Source: Aquabacterium lacunae
GTDB taxonomy: Bacteria > Pseudomonadota > Gammaproteobacteria > Burkholderiales > Burkholderiaceae_C
Direction of reading: 5' to 3'
Assembly: GCF_004310865.1 (NCBI RefSeq)
Contig: NZ_SIXI01000005.1
Location: 186,001 to 250,000, forward strand
DNA length: 64,000 nt
Shown here one piece after another: positions 49,184 through 57,544 of the stretch (its first letter is position 1; the number at the start of each line of letters is the position of its first letter). The notes beneath the pieces were generated by a model, which saw nothing but the letters and a program-made list of their open reading frames with translations, was not told the DNA's origin and ran no database searches. A program made the translations under genes and the position numbers.

Positions 49184-50089
49184 ATGGGTTTGCTGGCTTT
49201 GTTCCGCCGCTCAGGTGACTGGATGCCCAAGGGCTTCGACGTGACCACTCGCTGGCTGGAGTCCACCCTGGAGGTCGCTCGCTGGGAGCACATGCGCCGT
49301 GCTGGGCGCCGGTGGGGCTGGTGGGGGGGCGCATTGGGCGGACTGGTTGGCGTCTCGCTGTTCGCACCGGCTTCGTGGTTGGCTTCGGCAGTGTCGGCAG
49401 CCACCCAGCAGAGGTTCATCCTGGCCGAAGCCGAGGGCACCGTCTGGTCCGGCAGTGCGGTGATGGTGCTGACCGGAGGCTCAGGCAGCCGCGACGCACG
49501 CGCTTTGCCTGGCCGGACCTTCTGGACCTTGCGCCCCAAGGGCTTGGCTTTGGCCATGAACCTCAGCCAGGATTGCTGCATGCAGGCCCCGGTGACCTTG
49601 CTGCTCCAGCCAGGCTGGGCGCAACTCACGGCGACGGTGCAAACCTCTGACACAGCCGGACTCGGGCGCGTGGGGGAGTGGCCTGCCGCCTGGCTGGGGG
49701 GGCTGGGAACACCCTTCAACACATTGCAACTCGGTGGGGTCATGAACCTTTCGGCCCAGGGGGTGCAGTGGCGATGGGCCAAAGGCCGCATGGCCCTGCA
49801 GGGGCAAGTGCAACTGACGCTCTCGCATGTCTCGTCCCGCGTGACCACCTTGCCCGAACTCGGCTCCTATCGCCTCAGTCTCATCGGTCAGGGTGATGGC
49901 CCCATGAACCTGCTGATGCAGACCGACCAAGGCGCCTTGCAATTGAGCGGCGCTGGCGCTGTCGGCGCTTTCGGTGTCCGTTTCCGCGGCGAAGCCACGG
50001 CCACCGCGGCCGATCGCCCTGCGCTGAACAACTTGTTGAACATCATCGGCCGCCGCACGGGCGACCGCTCTGTCATTTCGATCGGATAA
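49184..50089 (+). CDS. gspN: Type II secretion protein GspN
   Basis: A 301-residue protein with an N-terminal membrane anchor (about 47-65) and a beta-rich periplasmic part with AEGTVWSGSAVMVLTGG, the typical GspN start. GspN is not universal in type II systems and its role is unclear. gspD follows by 3 bases. Confidence 0.87.
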   Translation: MGLLALFRRSGDWMPKGFDVTTRWLESTLEVARWEHMRRAGRRWGWWGGALGGLVGVSLFAPASWLASAVSAATQQRFILAEAEGTVWSGSAVMVLTGGSGSRDARALPGRTFWTLRPKGLALAMNLSQDCCMQAPVTLLLQPGWAQLTATVQTSDTAGLGRVGEWPAAWLGGLGTPFNTLQLGGVMNLSAQGVQWRWAKGRMALQGQVQLTLSHVSSRVTTLPELGSYRLSLIGQGDGPMNLLMQTDQGALQLSGAGAVGAFGVRFRGEATATAADRPALNNLLNIIGRRTGDRSVISIG

Positions 50090-50092
50090 GTC

Positions 50093-52312
50093 ATGTCGAC
50101 CCATCCTTCACATCCCCGATTCCGTGCCCTGGCACTGGCCACTGCGCTGGCACTGACCTTTGGCCCCGGCGGACTGATGCCTTTTGGGGTGGCCGTGGCG
50201 GCTCCAGCCAAGAAGGCGGGGCCCACCGTGACCCTCAATTTTGTGAACGCCGAGATCGAAGGCGTGGCGCGTGCCATGGCTGCGATCATTGATCGCCAGA
50301 TCATGGTCGATCCTCGCGTGAAGGGCCAGATCACCCTGTACAGCGAGCAGCCGCTCTCCGCACGCGAGGCTTACCTGAACTTCATGTCGGCTCTGCGCGG
50401 CCAGGGCTTCGCGCTGATCGAGGTGGCCGGCCTGCTCAAGGTGGTGCCTGAGGCCGATGCCAAATTGCAGACAGGCACGGTTGAAGTGGGCAACGCTACC
50501 CAGCGCGCAGGTGACCAGATCCTCACCCAGATCTTCAAACTGCAGCACGAGAACGTGAACAACATGGTCACTGTGCTGCGCCCCTTGATCAGCCCCAACA
50601 ACACCATCAATGCCATCCCCAGCAGCAACTCGCTGGTGATCACCGATTACGCTGACAACCTCAAGCGCCTGGGGCAGATCATTGCGGCCATGGACGTGAG
50701 TTCGTCGACCGACATGGAGGCCATGCCGCTGCAACACGCCGTGGCCACCGATCTGGCCCAGGTGGTGCAAAAGCTCGCAGAAGGGGGCGGCACGGCAGCC
50801 GCAGGAGCGGGCGGAGCAAGCACCCTGGTGATGGCCGACGCCCGCACCAATTCCTTGCTGGTGCGTGCGCCCAACCCGGCTCGCCTGGCCATGATCCGCG
50901 GCCTGGTTCAGCGCCTGGACAAGCCCGGCGCCAATGGCGTGGGCGGCAGCAACATTCATGTGGTTTACCTGCGCAATGCCGATGCCGTGAAGTTGGCCGC
51001 GATCCTCCGCGCTTCGTTTGCGCCGCAAGCACAAGGCAGCTCAGGTGGTGGTGCGGGCGCGGCCGGTACGCCTGCGCCGACCACGCCCACGGCATCGACC
51101 ACTGGCGCGGGCGCAGGGGGTACATCGTCCACGGCTTCGCAGCAGTCCACGGCGCCGGTGACGGCCTCGGCCCAACCTTCTGTGGGCGGCTTCATCCAGG
51201 CCGACCCAGCCACCAACTCGCTGATCATCACGGCGCCTGAGGCGCTGTATCGGCAGTTGCGCGCCGTGATCGACCAGCTCGATGGCCGACGCGCACAGGT
51301 CTACATCGAGGCGATGATCGTCGAGGTCAACGCCGAGAAACTTGCTGAAGTCGGCGTCCAGTGGCAGGGCCTGCTCGGCAAGGAGGGCGACAAGAACGGA
51401 TTGGCCATTGGCACCAACTTGCTCGGCAAGAACACCAAGCCTTTGCTCTCCACATCCATCGGGCTGGCCACCAGCACCGCAGCGCCCTCGCTGGGCAATG
51501 GCTTGAATGTGGGCCTGATCCATGATTTCGGCAACAACCAGTACGGTCTGGCGGCGCTTGCCAATTTCCTGCAGACCAAGGCCGACGGCAACATCCTGTC
51601 CACGCCGAACCTGGTGGTGCTGGACAACGAAGAGGCCAAGATCGTCAGCGGTGAAAACGTGGCATTCGTCACCGGCCAGTTCACCACCACGGGGGCCAAT
51701 CAGAACCCGTTCCAGACGGTTGAACGCAAGGACGTGGGTTTGACCCTGCGTGTCAAGCCACAGATCGGTGAGGGCGGTACGGTGCGCATGACCGTCTTCC
51801 AGGAAAAGTCGGATGTGAAGGCTGGCACAGAGGACAAGGCCAATGGCCCGACCACCAACAAGAGTTCGTTGGAAACCTCGGTTGTGGTGGACGATGGCAC
51901 CCTCTTGATCCTGGGTGGCCTGATCAAGGAAAACAGTGGCATCACCCAGCAAAAGGTGCCTCTGCTGGGGGATCTGCCTTACCTGGGCACCCTGTTCCGC
52001 ACCGAGAGCCGCAGCCGCACGAAGACCAACCTGATGGTGTTCTTGCGCCCCGTCGTGATGCGCACCCAGGATGCAGCCAATCGCCTGACCCTGGACCGCT
52101 ATGACTACATCCGCAACGAGCAGTCGACGGTGGCGGTTCCGCCGACCTGGCTGATGCCCGTCGATGTGTCGCAGCAACTGCCTTCGCTCAAGATGAGCGA
52201 TGGCGTGGCATTGCCCTCGGTGCGCCAGCCCCTGGACGACCCCAAGGCGCCGCAGCCCACGGTGGTGGTGCCTGCCGGTTCGCCCTATCTGCCCAAGCCG
52301 GCTCAGCCCTGA
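50093..52312 (+). CDS. gspD: Type II secretion secretin GspD
   Basis: A 739-residue outer-membrane secretin. It has a signal peptide, N0-N3 ring domains (NFVNAEIEGVARAMAAIIDRQIMVDPRVKG is N0), and the secretin barrel with VPLLGDLPYLGTLFRTESRSR. A Gly/Ala/Thr/Ser-rich linker of about 55 residues (about 308-362) interrupts the N3 region. The C-terminal tail after about 650 is the pilotin-binding or envelope-contact region. Confidence 0.96.
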   Translation: MSTHPSHPRFRALALATALALTFGPGGLMPFGVAVAAPAKKAGPTVTLNFVNAEIEGVARAMAAIIDRQIMVDPRVKGQITLYSEQPLSAREAYLNFMSALRGQGFALIEVAGLLKVVPEADAKLQTGTVEVGNATQRAGDQILTQIFKLQHENVNNMVTVLRPLISPNNTINAIPSSNSLVITDYADNLKRLGQIIAAMDVSSSTDMEAMPLQHAVATDLAQVVQKLAEGGGTAAAGAGGASTLVMADARTNSLLVRAPNPARLAMIRGLVQRLDKPGANGVGGSNIHVVYLRNADAVKLAAILRASFAPQAQGSSGGGAGAAGTPAPTTPTASTTGAGAGGTSSTASQQSTAPVTASAQPSVGGFIQADPATNSLIITAPEALYRQLRAVIDQLDGRRAQVYIEAMIVEVNAEKLAEVGVQWQGLLGKEGDKNGLAIGTNLLGKNTKPLLSTSIGLATSTAAPSLGNGLNVGLIHDFGNNQYGLAALANFLQTKADGNILSTPNLVVLDNEEAKIVSGENVAFVTGQFTTTGANQNPFQTVERKDVGLTLRVKPQIGEGGTVRMTVFQEKSDVKAGTEDKANGPTTNKSSLETSVVVDDGTLLILGGLIKENSGITQQKVPLLGDLPYLGTLFRTESRSRTKTNLMVFLRPVVMRTQDAANRLTLDRYDYIRNEQSTVAVPPTWLMPVDVSQQLPSLKMSDGVALPSVRQPLDDPKAPQPTVVVPAGSPYLPKPAQP

Positions 52313-52321
52313 GGACTGCCC

Positions 52322-53746
52322 ATGGCTGCCCGACACCCCCTGCCTTACGCCTACGCCAAAGCCCACAGCCTGCTGCTGGAGGCCGAGGGCGACCAGGCCA
52401 CCCTGTGGGCCAGCGAGAAGGTCTCGCTGCCGGCCCTGTCGGAGGTGATGCGCCTGTTCGTGATCAACCGAATCGAACGCGAGCCCGACGAGTCGATCGC
52501 CCAGCGCATTGCCGCGGCTTACGCTGGCGGTGAAGGCAGCGCCGCGGCGGTGGTGGGCGAAGTGGAAAACGCGGTCGACCTGTCGCGCATGATGCAGGAC
52601 CTGCCCGCGGTCGAAGACCTGCTGGAATCCAGCAACGACGCACCCATCATCCGCATGCTCAATGCCCTGCTCACGCAGGCCGCGAAAGATGGCGCCTCGG
52701 ACATCCACATCGAGCCCTACGAGCGCTCGTCGGCGGTGCGCTTCCGTGTGGACGGCACCTTGCGTGAGGTGGTGCAGCCCAACAAGGCCCTGCACGCCGC
52801 CCTGATCTCGCGCCTGAAGATCATGGCCGAGCTGGACATCTCCGAAAAGCGTCTGCCGCAAGACGGCCGCATCAGCCTGCGCATCGGCGGCCGTGCGGTC
52901 GACGTGCGGGTCTCGACCCTGCCCTCGGCGCATGGCGAGCGTGCCGTGCTGCGGATCCTGGACAAGGGCGACGCCAACAAGTTCACGCTGGAATCGCTGG
53001 GCATGAGCGGCGAGTCGCTCGACCGGTTCAAGCGCCTGCTGCGCCAGCCCCACGGCATTGTGCTGGTCACGGGCCCCACCGGCTCGGGCAAGACCACCAC
53101 ACTGTACGCCGGCCTGGCCACGGTCGATGCGGCCACCACCAATGTGCTGACGGTGGAAGACCCGGTGGAGTACGAGCTGCCCGGCATCGGGCAGACCCAG
53201 GTCAATGCCCGCATCGACCTGACCTTTGCCAAGGCCCTGCGCGCCATCCTGCGCCAGGACCCGGACGTCATCATGATCGGTGAAATCCGAGATTTCGAAA
53301 CTGCCCAGATCGCCGTTCAGGCCTCGCTGACAGGCCACTTGGTGCTGGCCACGCTGCACACCAACGACGCGCCCAGCGCCGTCACCCGCCTGACCGACAT
53401 GGGCATCGAGCCCTTCCTGCTGTCGAGCTCGTTGCTCGGGGTGCTGGCCCAGCGCCTGGTGCGCAAGCTGTGCCCGCACTGCAAGCGCCGCGACGATGCG
53501 GGGCGCTACCACCCGGTGGGCTGCCCCGAGTGCGGCATGACCGGCTACAAGGGCCGCACGGGCGTGTACGAACTGATGGTGGCCGACGACGAGATCCGCG
53601 GCTTGATCCATGCCCAGGCCTCGGAGGCCAAGCTGTTCGAAGTGGCCCAACTCAGCGGCATGAAGACCATGCGCGACGACGGTGACCGACTGGTGGCCGA
53701 GGGCGTGACCTCGCTGGAAGAGGTGCTTCGCGTCACCCGCGAGTGA
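52322..53746 (+). CDS. gspE: Type II secretion ATPase GspE
   Basis: A 474-residue secretion ATPase that powers pseudopilus assembly. Walker A GPTGSGKT lies at 251-258, with the Asp box (VLTVEDPVEY), Walker B (DPDVIMIGEIRD) and His box (LVLATLHTND). A four-Cys zinc site (CPHC and CPEC) is in the C-terminal part. It starts 9 bases after gspD. Confidence 0.97.
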   Translation: MAARHPLPYAYAKAHSLLLEAEGDQATLWASEKVSLPALSEVMRLFVINRIEREPDESIAQRIAAAYAGGEGSAAAVVGEVENAVDLSRMMQDLPAVEDLLESSNDAPIIRMLNALLTQAAKDGASDIHIEPYERSSAVRFRVDGTLREVVQPNKALHAALISRLKIMAELDISEKRLPQDGRISLRIGGRAVDVRVSTLPSAHGERAVLRILDKGDANKFTLESLGMSGESLDRFKRLLRQPHGIVLVTGPTGSGKTTTLYAGLATVDAATTNVLTVEDPVEYELPGIGQTQVNARIDLTFAKALRAILRQDPDVIMIGEIRDFETAQIAVQASLTGHLVLATLHTNDAPSAVTRLTDMGIEPFLLSSSLLGVLAQRLVRKLCPHCKRRDDAGRYHPVGCPECGMTGYKGRTGVYELMVADDEIRGLIHAQASEAKLFEVAQLSGMKTMRDDGDRLVAEGVTSLEEVLRVTRE

Positions 53747-53802
53747 CGGGCCCTGCGCACCTGCCCCACTGACGCCTCGCACCCAACCGCAAGAACACCG
53801 AC

Positions 53803-55023
53803 ATGGCCGCCTTCCGATTCGAAGCCCTGGACGCCGCCGGCAAGACCATCACCGGTCTGGTCGACGCCGACAACCCCAAGGCGGCGCGCGCGCAGCTGCG
53901 CACCCAGCACCTGGTGCCCTTGAAGGTCGATGCGGTGCAGGTGGGCAACGATGCGGCCAAGCAGGGCATCGTGCTGTTTGCCGGGCGTGTCTTCAAACCC
54001 GCCGACCTGTCCATCTGGACGCGCCAGCTGTCGGGCCTGGTGGTGGCGGGGCTGCCGCTGGAGCGTGCGCTCACGGCCCTGGCCGACGAAGCAGAAGACC
54101 CCCGCCAGCGCGAGCTGGTGGCCCACCTGCGCTCGGAAGTGAACGCAGGTGCCCCCTTTGCGCAGGCGCTGTCGGGCTCGCCCAAGGAATTCGATGACGT
54201 GTACCGTGGCGTGGTGGCTGCGGGCGAGCAAAGCGGTCAGCTCGGCCAGGTGCTGGAGAAGCTGGCCACCGACCTGGAAGAGCAGCAGGCGCTCAAGTCC
54301 AAGCTGATCGGCGCCACCCTGTACCCTGCGGTGGTGTCGGTGTTCGCCGTGGTGATCGTGGTGGCCCTGCTGGTGTTCGTGGTGCCCCAGGTGGCCGAGG
54401 TGTTTTCCAGCAGCAAGCGGGCCCTGCCCATGCTGACCCAGTTCATGCTGGGCCTGAGCGCCTTCATGCGTGGCTGGGGCTGGTTGCTGCTGCTGGCCCT
54501 GGTGACGGGGGGCGTGGGCCTGGCGGTGGCCTTGCGCAATGAAGACTTCCGACTCAAGTTCGATTCGGCCTGGCTGGGCCTGCCCCTGGTGGGGCGGCTC
54601 TCTCGCGGCTACAACGCGGCGCGGTTTGCTGGCACGCTGGCCATGCTGGCGGGCTCGGGCGTGCCCATCCTGAAGGCCCTGCAGGCCGCCGCTGAAACAC
54701 TGTCGAACCGCGCCATGCGGGCCGATGCGCTCGACGCGCTCATCCAGGTGCGCGAAGGCGCGCCGCTGGCCTCGGCCTTGGCGGCCAAGAAGCGCTTTCC
54801 GGGCCTGCTGGCCATGTTCGCCCGTCTCGGCGAGCAGACCGGTCAGCTGCCCGTGATGCTGCAGCGTGCGGCCACGCAGCTGTCGACCGAGGTGCAGCGC
54901 AAGGCCATGGCCATTGCCACGGTGCTGGAGCCGCTGCTGATCGTGGCCATGGGCCTGATGGTGATGCTGATCGTGATGTCGGTGATGCTGCCGATCATGC
55001 AGATGAACACCTGGGTGAAGTGA
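53803..55023 (+). CDS. gspF: Type II secretion inner-membrane platform protein GspF
   Basis: A 406-residue protein with two repeated cytoplasmic helical domains and three transmembrane helices, the platform on which GspE acts. FTRQLSGLVVAGLPLERAL-like sequence (as WTRQLSG...) and AGEQSGQLGQVLEKLA are typical. It ends the gsp block, overlapping the convergent kinase gene by 29 bases. No prepilin peptidase (gspO) is in the window. Confidence 0.95.
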   Translation: MAAFRFEALDAAGKTITGLVDADNPKAARAQLRTQHLVPLKVDAVQVGNDAAKQGIVLFAGRVFKPADLSIWTRQLSGLVVAGLPLERALTALADEAEDPRQRELVAHLRSEVNAGAPFAQALSGSPKEFDDVYRGVVAAGEQSGQLGQVLEKLATDLEEQQALKSKLIGATLYPAVVSVFAVVIVVALLVFVVPQVAEVFSSSKRALPMLTQFMLGLSAFMRGWGWLLLLALVTGGVGLAVALRNEDFRLKFDSAWLGLPLVGRLSRGYNAARFAGTLAMLAGSGVPILKALQAAAETLSNRAMRADALDALIQVREGAPLASALAAKKRFPGLLAMFARLGEQTGQLPVMLQRAATQLSTEVQRKAMAIATVLEPLLIVAMGLMVMLIVMSVMLPIMQMNTWVK

Positions 55024-57466
55024 GTTCGCTGTCACCTGCGGTGCCTGTCGCTCCGTTCTTCACCGACAGCAGCAGCTGAATCACCCGCAGCAGGCCTTCG
55101 GCCTGGAAGGGCTTGTGCAGCACGGGCGCGCCCGTGTCCATCAGGGTCTTGAGGTGCTCGGCCGAGGTGTCGCCCGTGACCACCAAAGCGGGCAGGTTCG
55201 CATGGCGCGCACGGCACATCTCGATGGCCTGCAGCCCATTGCCGTCGCACAGGCCGTGGTCGGTGATCAGCAGGTCGATGTGCATGACCCGGCACAGCAG
55301 TTCGTCGAGGTCTTCCAACGATTCGACCGCCGACACGTGCGCGCCCCATTCTTTCAGGCGCAGGCGCAGGGCCGTTCGCACGGCTTCGTCGTCATCGACC
55401 ACCACCACGTGCAGCTCGGTCAGGGGCTTGCCTTCGACCACCTGCACGGGCTCTTGCGGCGTTGGCGCGGCCACCTGCTGGGCCTGCGCCCTCGGCACCC
55501 GGATGCGGAACACCGTGCCCCGGCCCAGGCGCGAGTCGAGCGAGATCGGGTGGTCCATCAGACGTGAGGCCCGCTGCACGATGCCCAACCCCAGGCCCAG
55601 GCCGCGGGCCTGGTTGCGTTCGGGGTTGCCCAGCTGCACGAAGTCTTCGAAGATGCGTTTCTGGTCTTTTGGCGCGATGCCGCCACCGGTGTCCCACACC
55701 TCGATCGACAGGTGCGAGCCTTGTGAGCGCACGCCCACCAGCACGCCACCCTTGCTGGTGTAGCGCACGGCGTTGCCGATCAGGTTGCGCACCATCTGCT
55801 CCAGCAGCACCGGATCGCTGTGGGCGACGGCGCGGGTGGGGTGCACGCGCATTTGCAGACCCTTGACCTTGGCGCTCTCGGCCTCATGCGTGGCAATGCG
55901 CTGCAGCAGGTCGTGCATGGCCACCGGCTGCGGATGCGGCTTGATGGCGCCAGCCTCCAGGCGCGACAGGTCGAGCAGGCCACTGAGCAGGCCTTCCATC
56001 GAGCGCACGGCCTGGGTCAGCCGCACGGTCAGGTCGGCCAGCAGGCTGCCCTTGAGCTTTTCGCGCAGCAGTCCGGCCAGCAGGCCCACGGCCGCCACAG
56101 GCTGGCGCAGGTCATGGCTGGCCGCGGCCAGGAAGTGGCCCTTGGCCGCATTGGCGGCTTCCAGTTCGGCCGTGCGCTCCACCACCTTGGCCTCCAGGGT
56201 GGCGGCGTACTGCTCGACGGTACCGATGGCCTGCACGAAGCGGTTGGTCACCACCACGCTGTAAAAGCCCAGGGTGATGGGCGTGGCCAACGTCATCCAG
56301 TAGGTGTCCATGACCGAGACAATGCCCTGCAGGCGCAGGTAGTCGTGCACAGCGGCCACCAGCGAGATGGCGATACCCAGCACCATGCCCACACCCGCCA
56401 GGCCACCGTACTGGCGCGGCACCTTCAGCAGCAGGTACAGGGTGGGCAGCATCAGGCCGATCAGGGCCGGGTAGATCAAGGCACGCGCCTCGGCGGCGTA
56501 CCCCAATGCCGCGGCCAGGCCACTGCCCAGCGGCACACCGATCAGCATGGCCCACAGCAGGCGCTCGAACACCGGCCAGCGCTGGCGGGCCATGGCCATG
56601 GCAAAGCCGCCCAGCAGCACGGTGTTGGTGTTCTGGGCCACCACGTACACCCAGGTGCGCACTTCGGGCGGCAGGCTCATGCCATGCGGCAGGTAGTACG
56701 AAGCGTTGCGCACCGACACGGCCAGGCTGAGCAGGCCCAGCATGCCCAGGGCGGTTTCAGAAGGGCGACGCACCCAGATCAGGATCAGGAACAGCGAGAA
56801 GGCGGCCGAGACCACGTTCACGGTCAGGGGCAGCACCTCGGTCAGGAAGACCTGGGCGCGGTGACCGGGCCCCACCTGGGTGGCCAGGCCGATGATGGGC
56901 ATGGACAGGCCGCCCATGCTGCCGTGGTGCACCACGATCTCGAGGCGGTTGTCGCCCACCCGCAGCATCTCGGGCGGGATCTGCATGAGGTAGGCCAAGG
57001 GGCGACCATTGGCACCCTGTTCGTCGATTTCCTGGCGCACCAGGAAGCCATTGAGGCGGATCTCGTGCTGGAAGCTCAGCCGGTCGATGCGAAGGGCCCA
57101 GGCGCCGGCGCCGCGGCTTTTGGGCGGGGCTTCGATCTCGAAGCGGATGTCGTAGGCGCCCACGCCTCGGCCTTTGAGCCCCCGCGCAGGCCAGGTGTCG
57201 GGCAGCGTGACGGCTTCCCAGTCGGAGCCCGCCTCGCTGTCGGTGGGCAGCATGCGGAACTGGATGTCGCGGAACTGAACAATCTCGTCCGATGCCCGAT
57301 CGACCAGCAAGGGCGCCAGGGCCCAGGACGTGAGGCTGATCACGGTGGCCAGCAGCAGCCAGCCGAGCAGGGCCAGCATCTTGCGCTGCCGACCGTTGAG
57401 CACCGGCGCACGCAGGCCGTCGAGTTGACCGTTGGGGGAGTCGGATGGCGCAAGGGGACTGGCCAT
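54995..57466 (-). CDS. Hybrid sensor histidine kinase with 7TMR-like sensor (paralogue 1)
   Basis: An 823-residue membrane kinase. It has an N-terminal helix, a periplasmic beta-sandwich of about 160 residues, a block of about seven helices (about 225-410), a coiled coil, a HisKA domain with phospho-acceptor His451 in AASHDLRQP, a HATPase domain (NLIGNAVRYT, DTGGGI, GLGLGLGIV) and a C-terminal receiver domain with Asp736 in LLITDHGL. The layout resembles 7TMR-DISM sensors. It is transcribed after the second kinase gene, 78 bases apart. No response regulator with an output domain is adjacent, so the receiver may be a phosphate sink or work with a distant partner. Confidence 0.9.
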   Translation of the reverse strand: MASPLAPSDSPNGQLDGLRAPVLNGRQRKMLALLGWLLLATVISLTSWALAPLLVDRASDEIVQFRDIQFRMLPTDSEAGSDWEAVTLPDTWPARGLKGRGVGAYDIRFEIEAPPKSRGAGAWALRIDRLSFQHEIRLNGFLVRQEIDEQGANGRPLAYLMQIPPEMLRVGDNRLEIVVHHGSMGGLSMPIIGLATQVGPGHRAQVFLTEVLPLTVNVVSAAFSLFLILIWVRRPSETALGMLGLLSLAVSVRNASYYLPHGMSLPPEVRTWVYVVAQNTNTVLLGGFAMAMARQRWPVFERLLWAMLIGVPLGSGLAAALGYAAEARALIYPALIGLMLPTLYLLLKVPRQYGGLAGVGMVLGIAISLVAAVHDYLRLQGIVSVMDTYWMTLATPITLGFYSVVVTNRFVQAIGTVEQYAATLEAKVVERTAELEAANAAKGHFLAAASHDLRQPVAAVGLLAGLLREKLKGSLLADLTVRLTQAVRSMEGLLSGLLDLSRLEAGAIKPHPQPVAMHDLLQRIATHEAESAKVKGLQMRVHPTRAVAHSDPVLLEQMVRNLIGNAVRYTSKGGVLVGVRSQGSHLSIEVWDTGGGIAPKDQKRIFEDFVQLGNPERNQARGLGLGLGIVQRASRLMDHPISLDSRLGRGTVFRIRVPRAQAQQVAAPTPQEPVQVVEGKPLTELHVVVVDDDEAVRTALRLRLKEWGAHVSAVESLEDLDELLCRVMHIDLLITDHGLCDGNGLQAIEMCRARHANLPALVVTGDTSAEHLKTLMDTGAPVLHKPFQAEGLLRVIQLLLSVKNGATGTAGDSELTSPRCSSA

Positions 57467-57544
57467 GGGTGCCTCGGCGTCTGGATGCCCTGTGAATTGT
57501 TGTGTCCGGATTGTAGGGGCGCAACCCGTGCGCTCGGCGCCCCC

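Noticed and set aside
51041..53782. A long minus-strand frame under gspD and gspE
   Set aside because: It covers two clear type II secretion genes; no domain or ribosome-binding site supports it.
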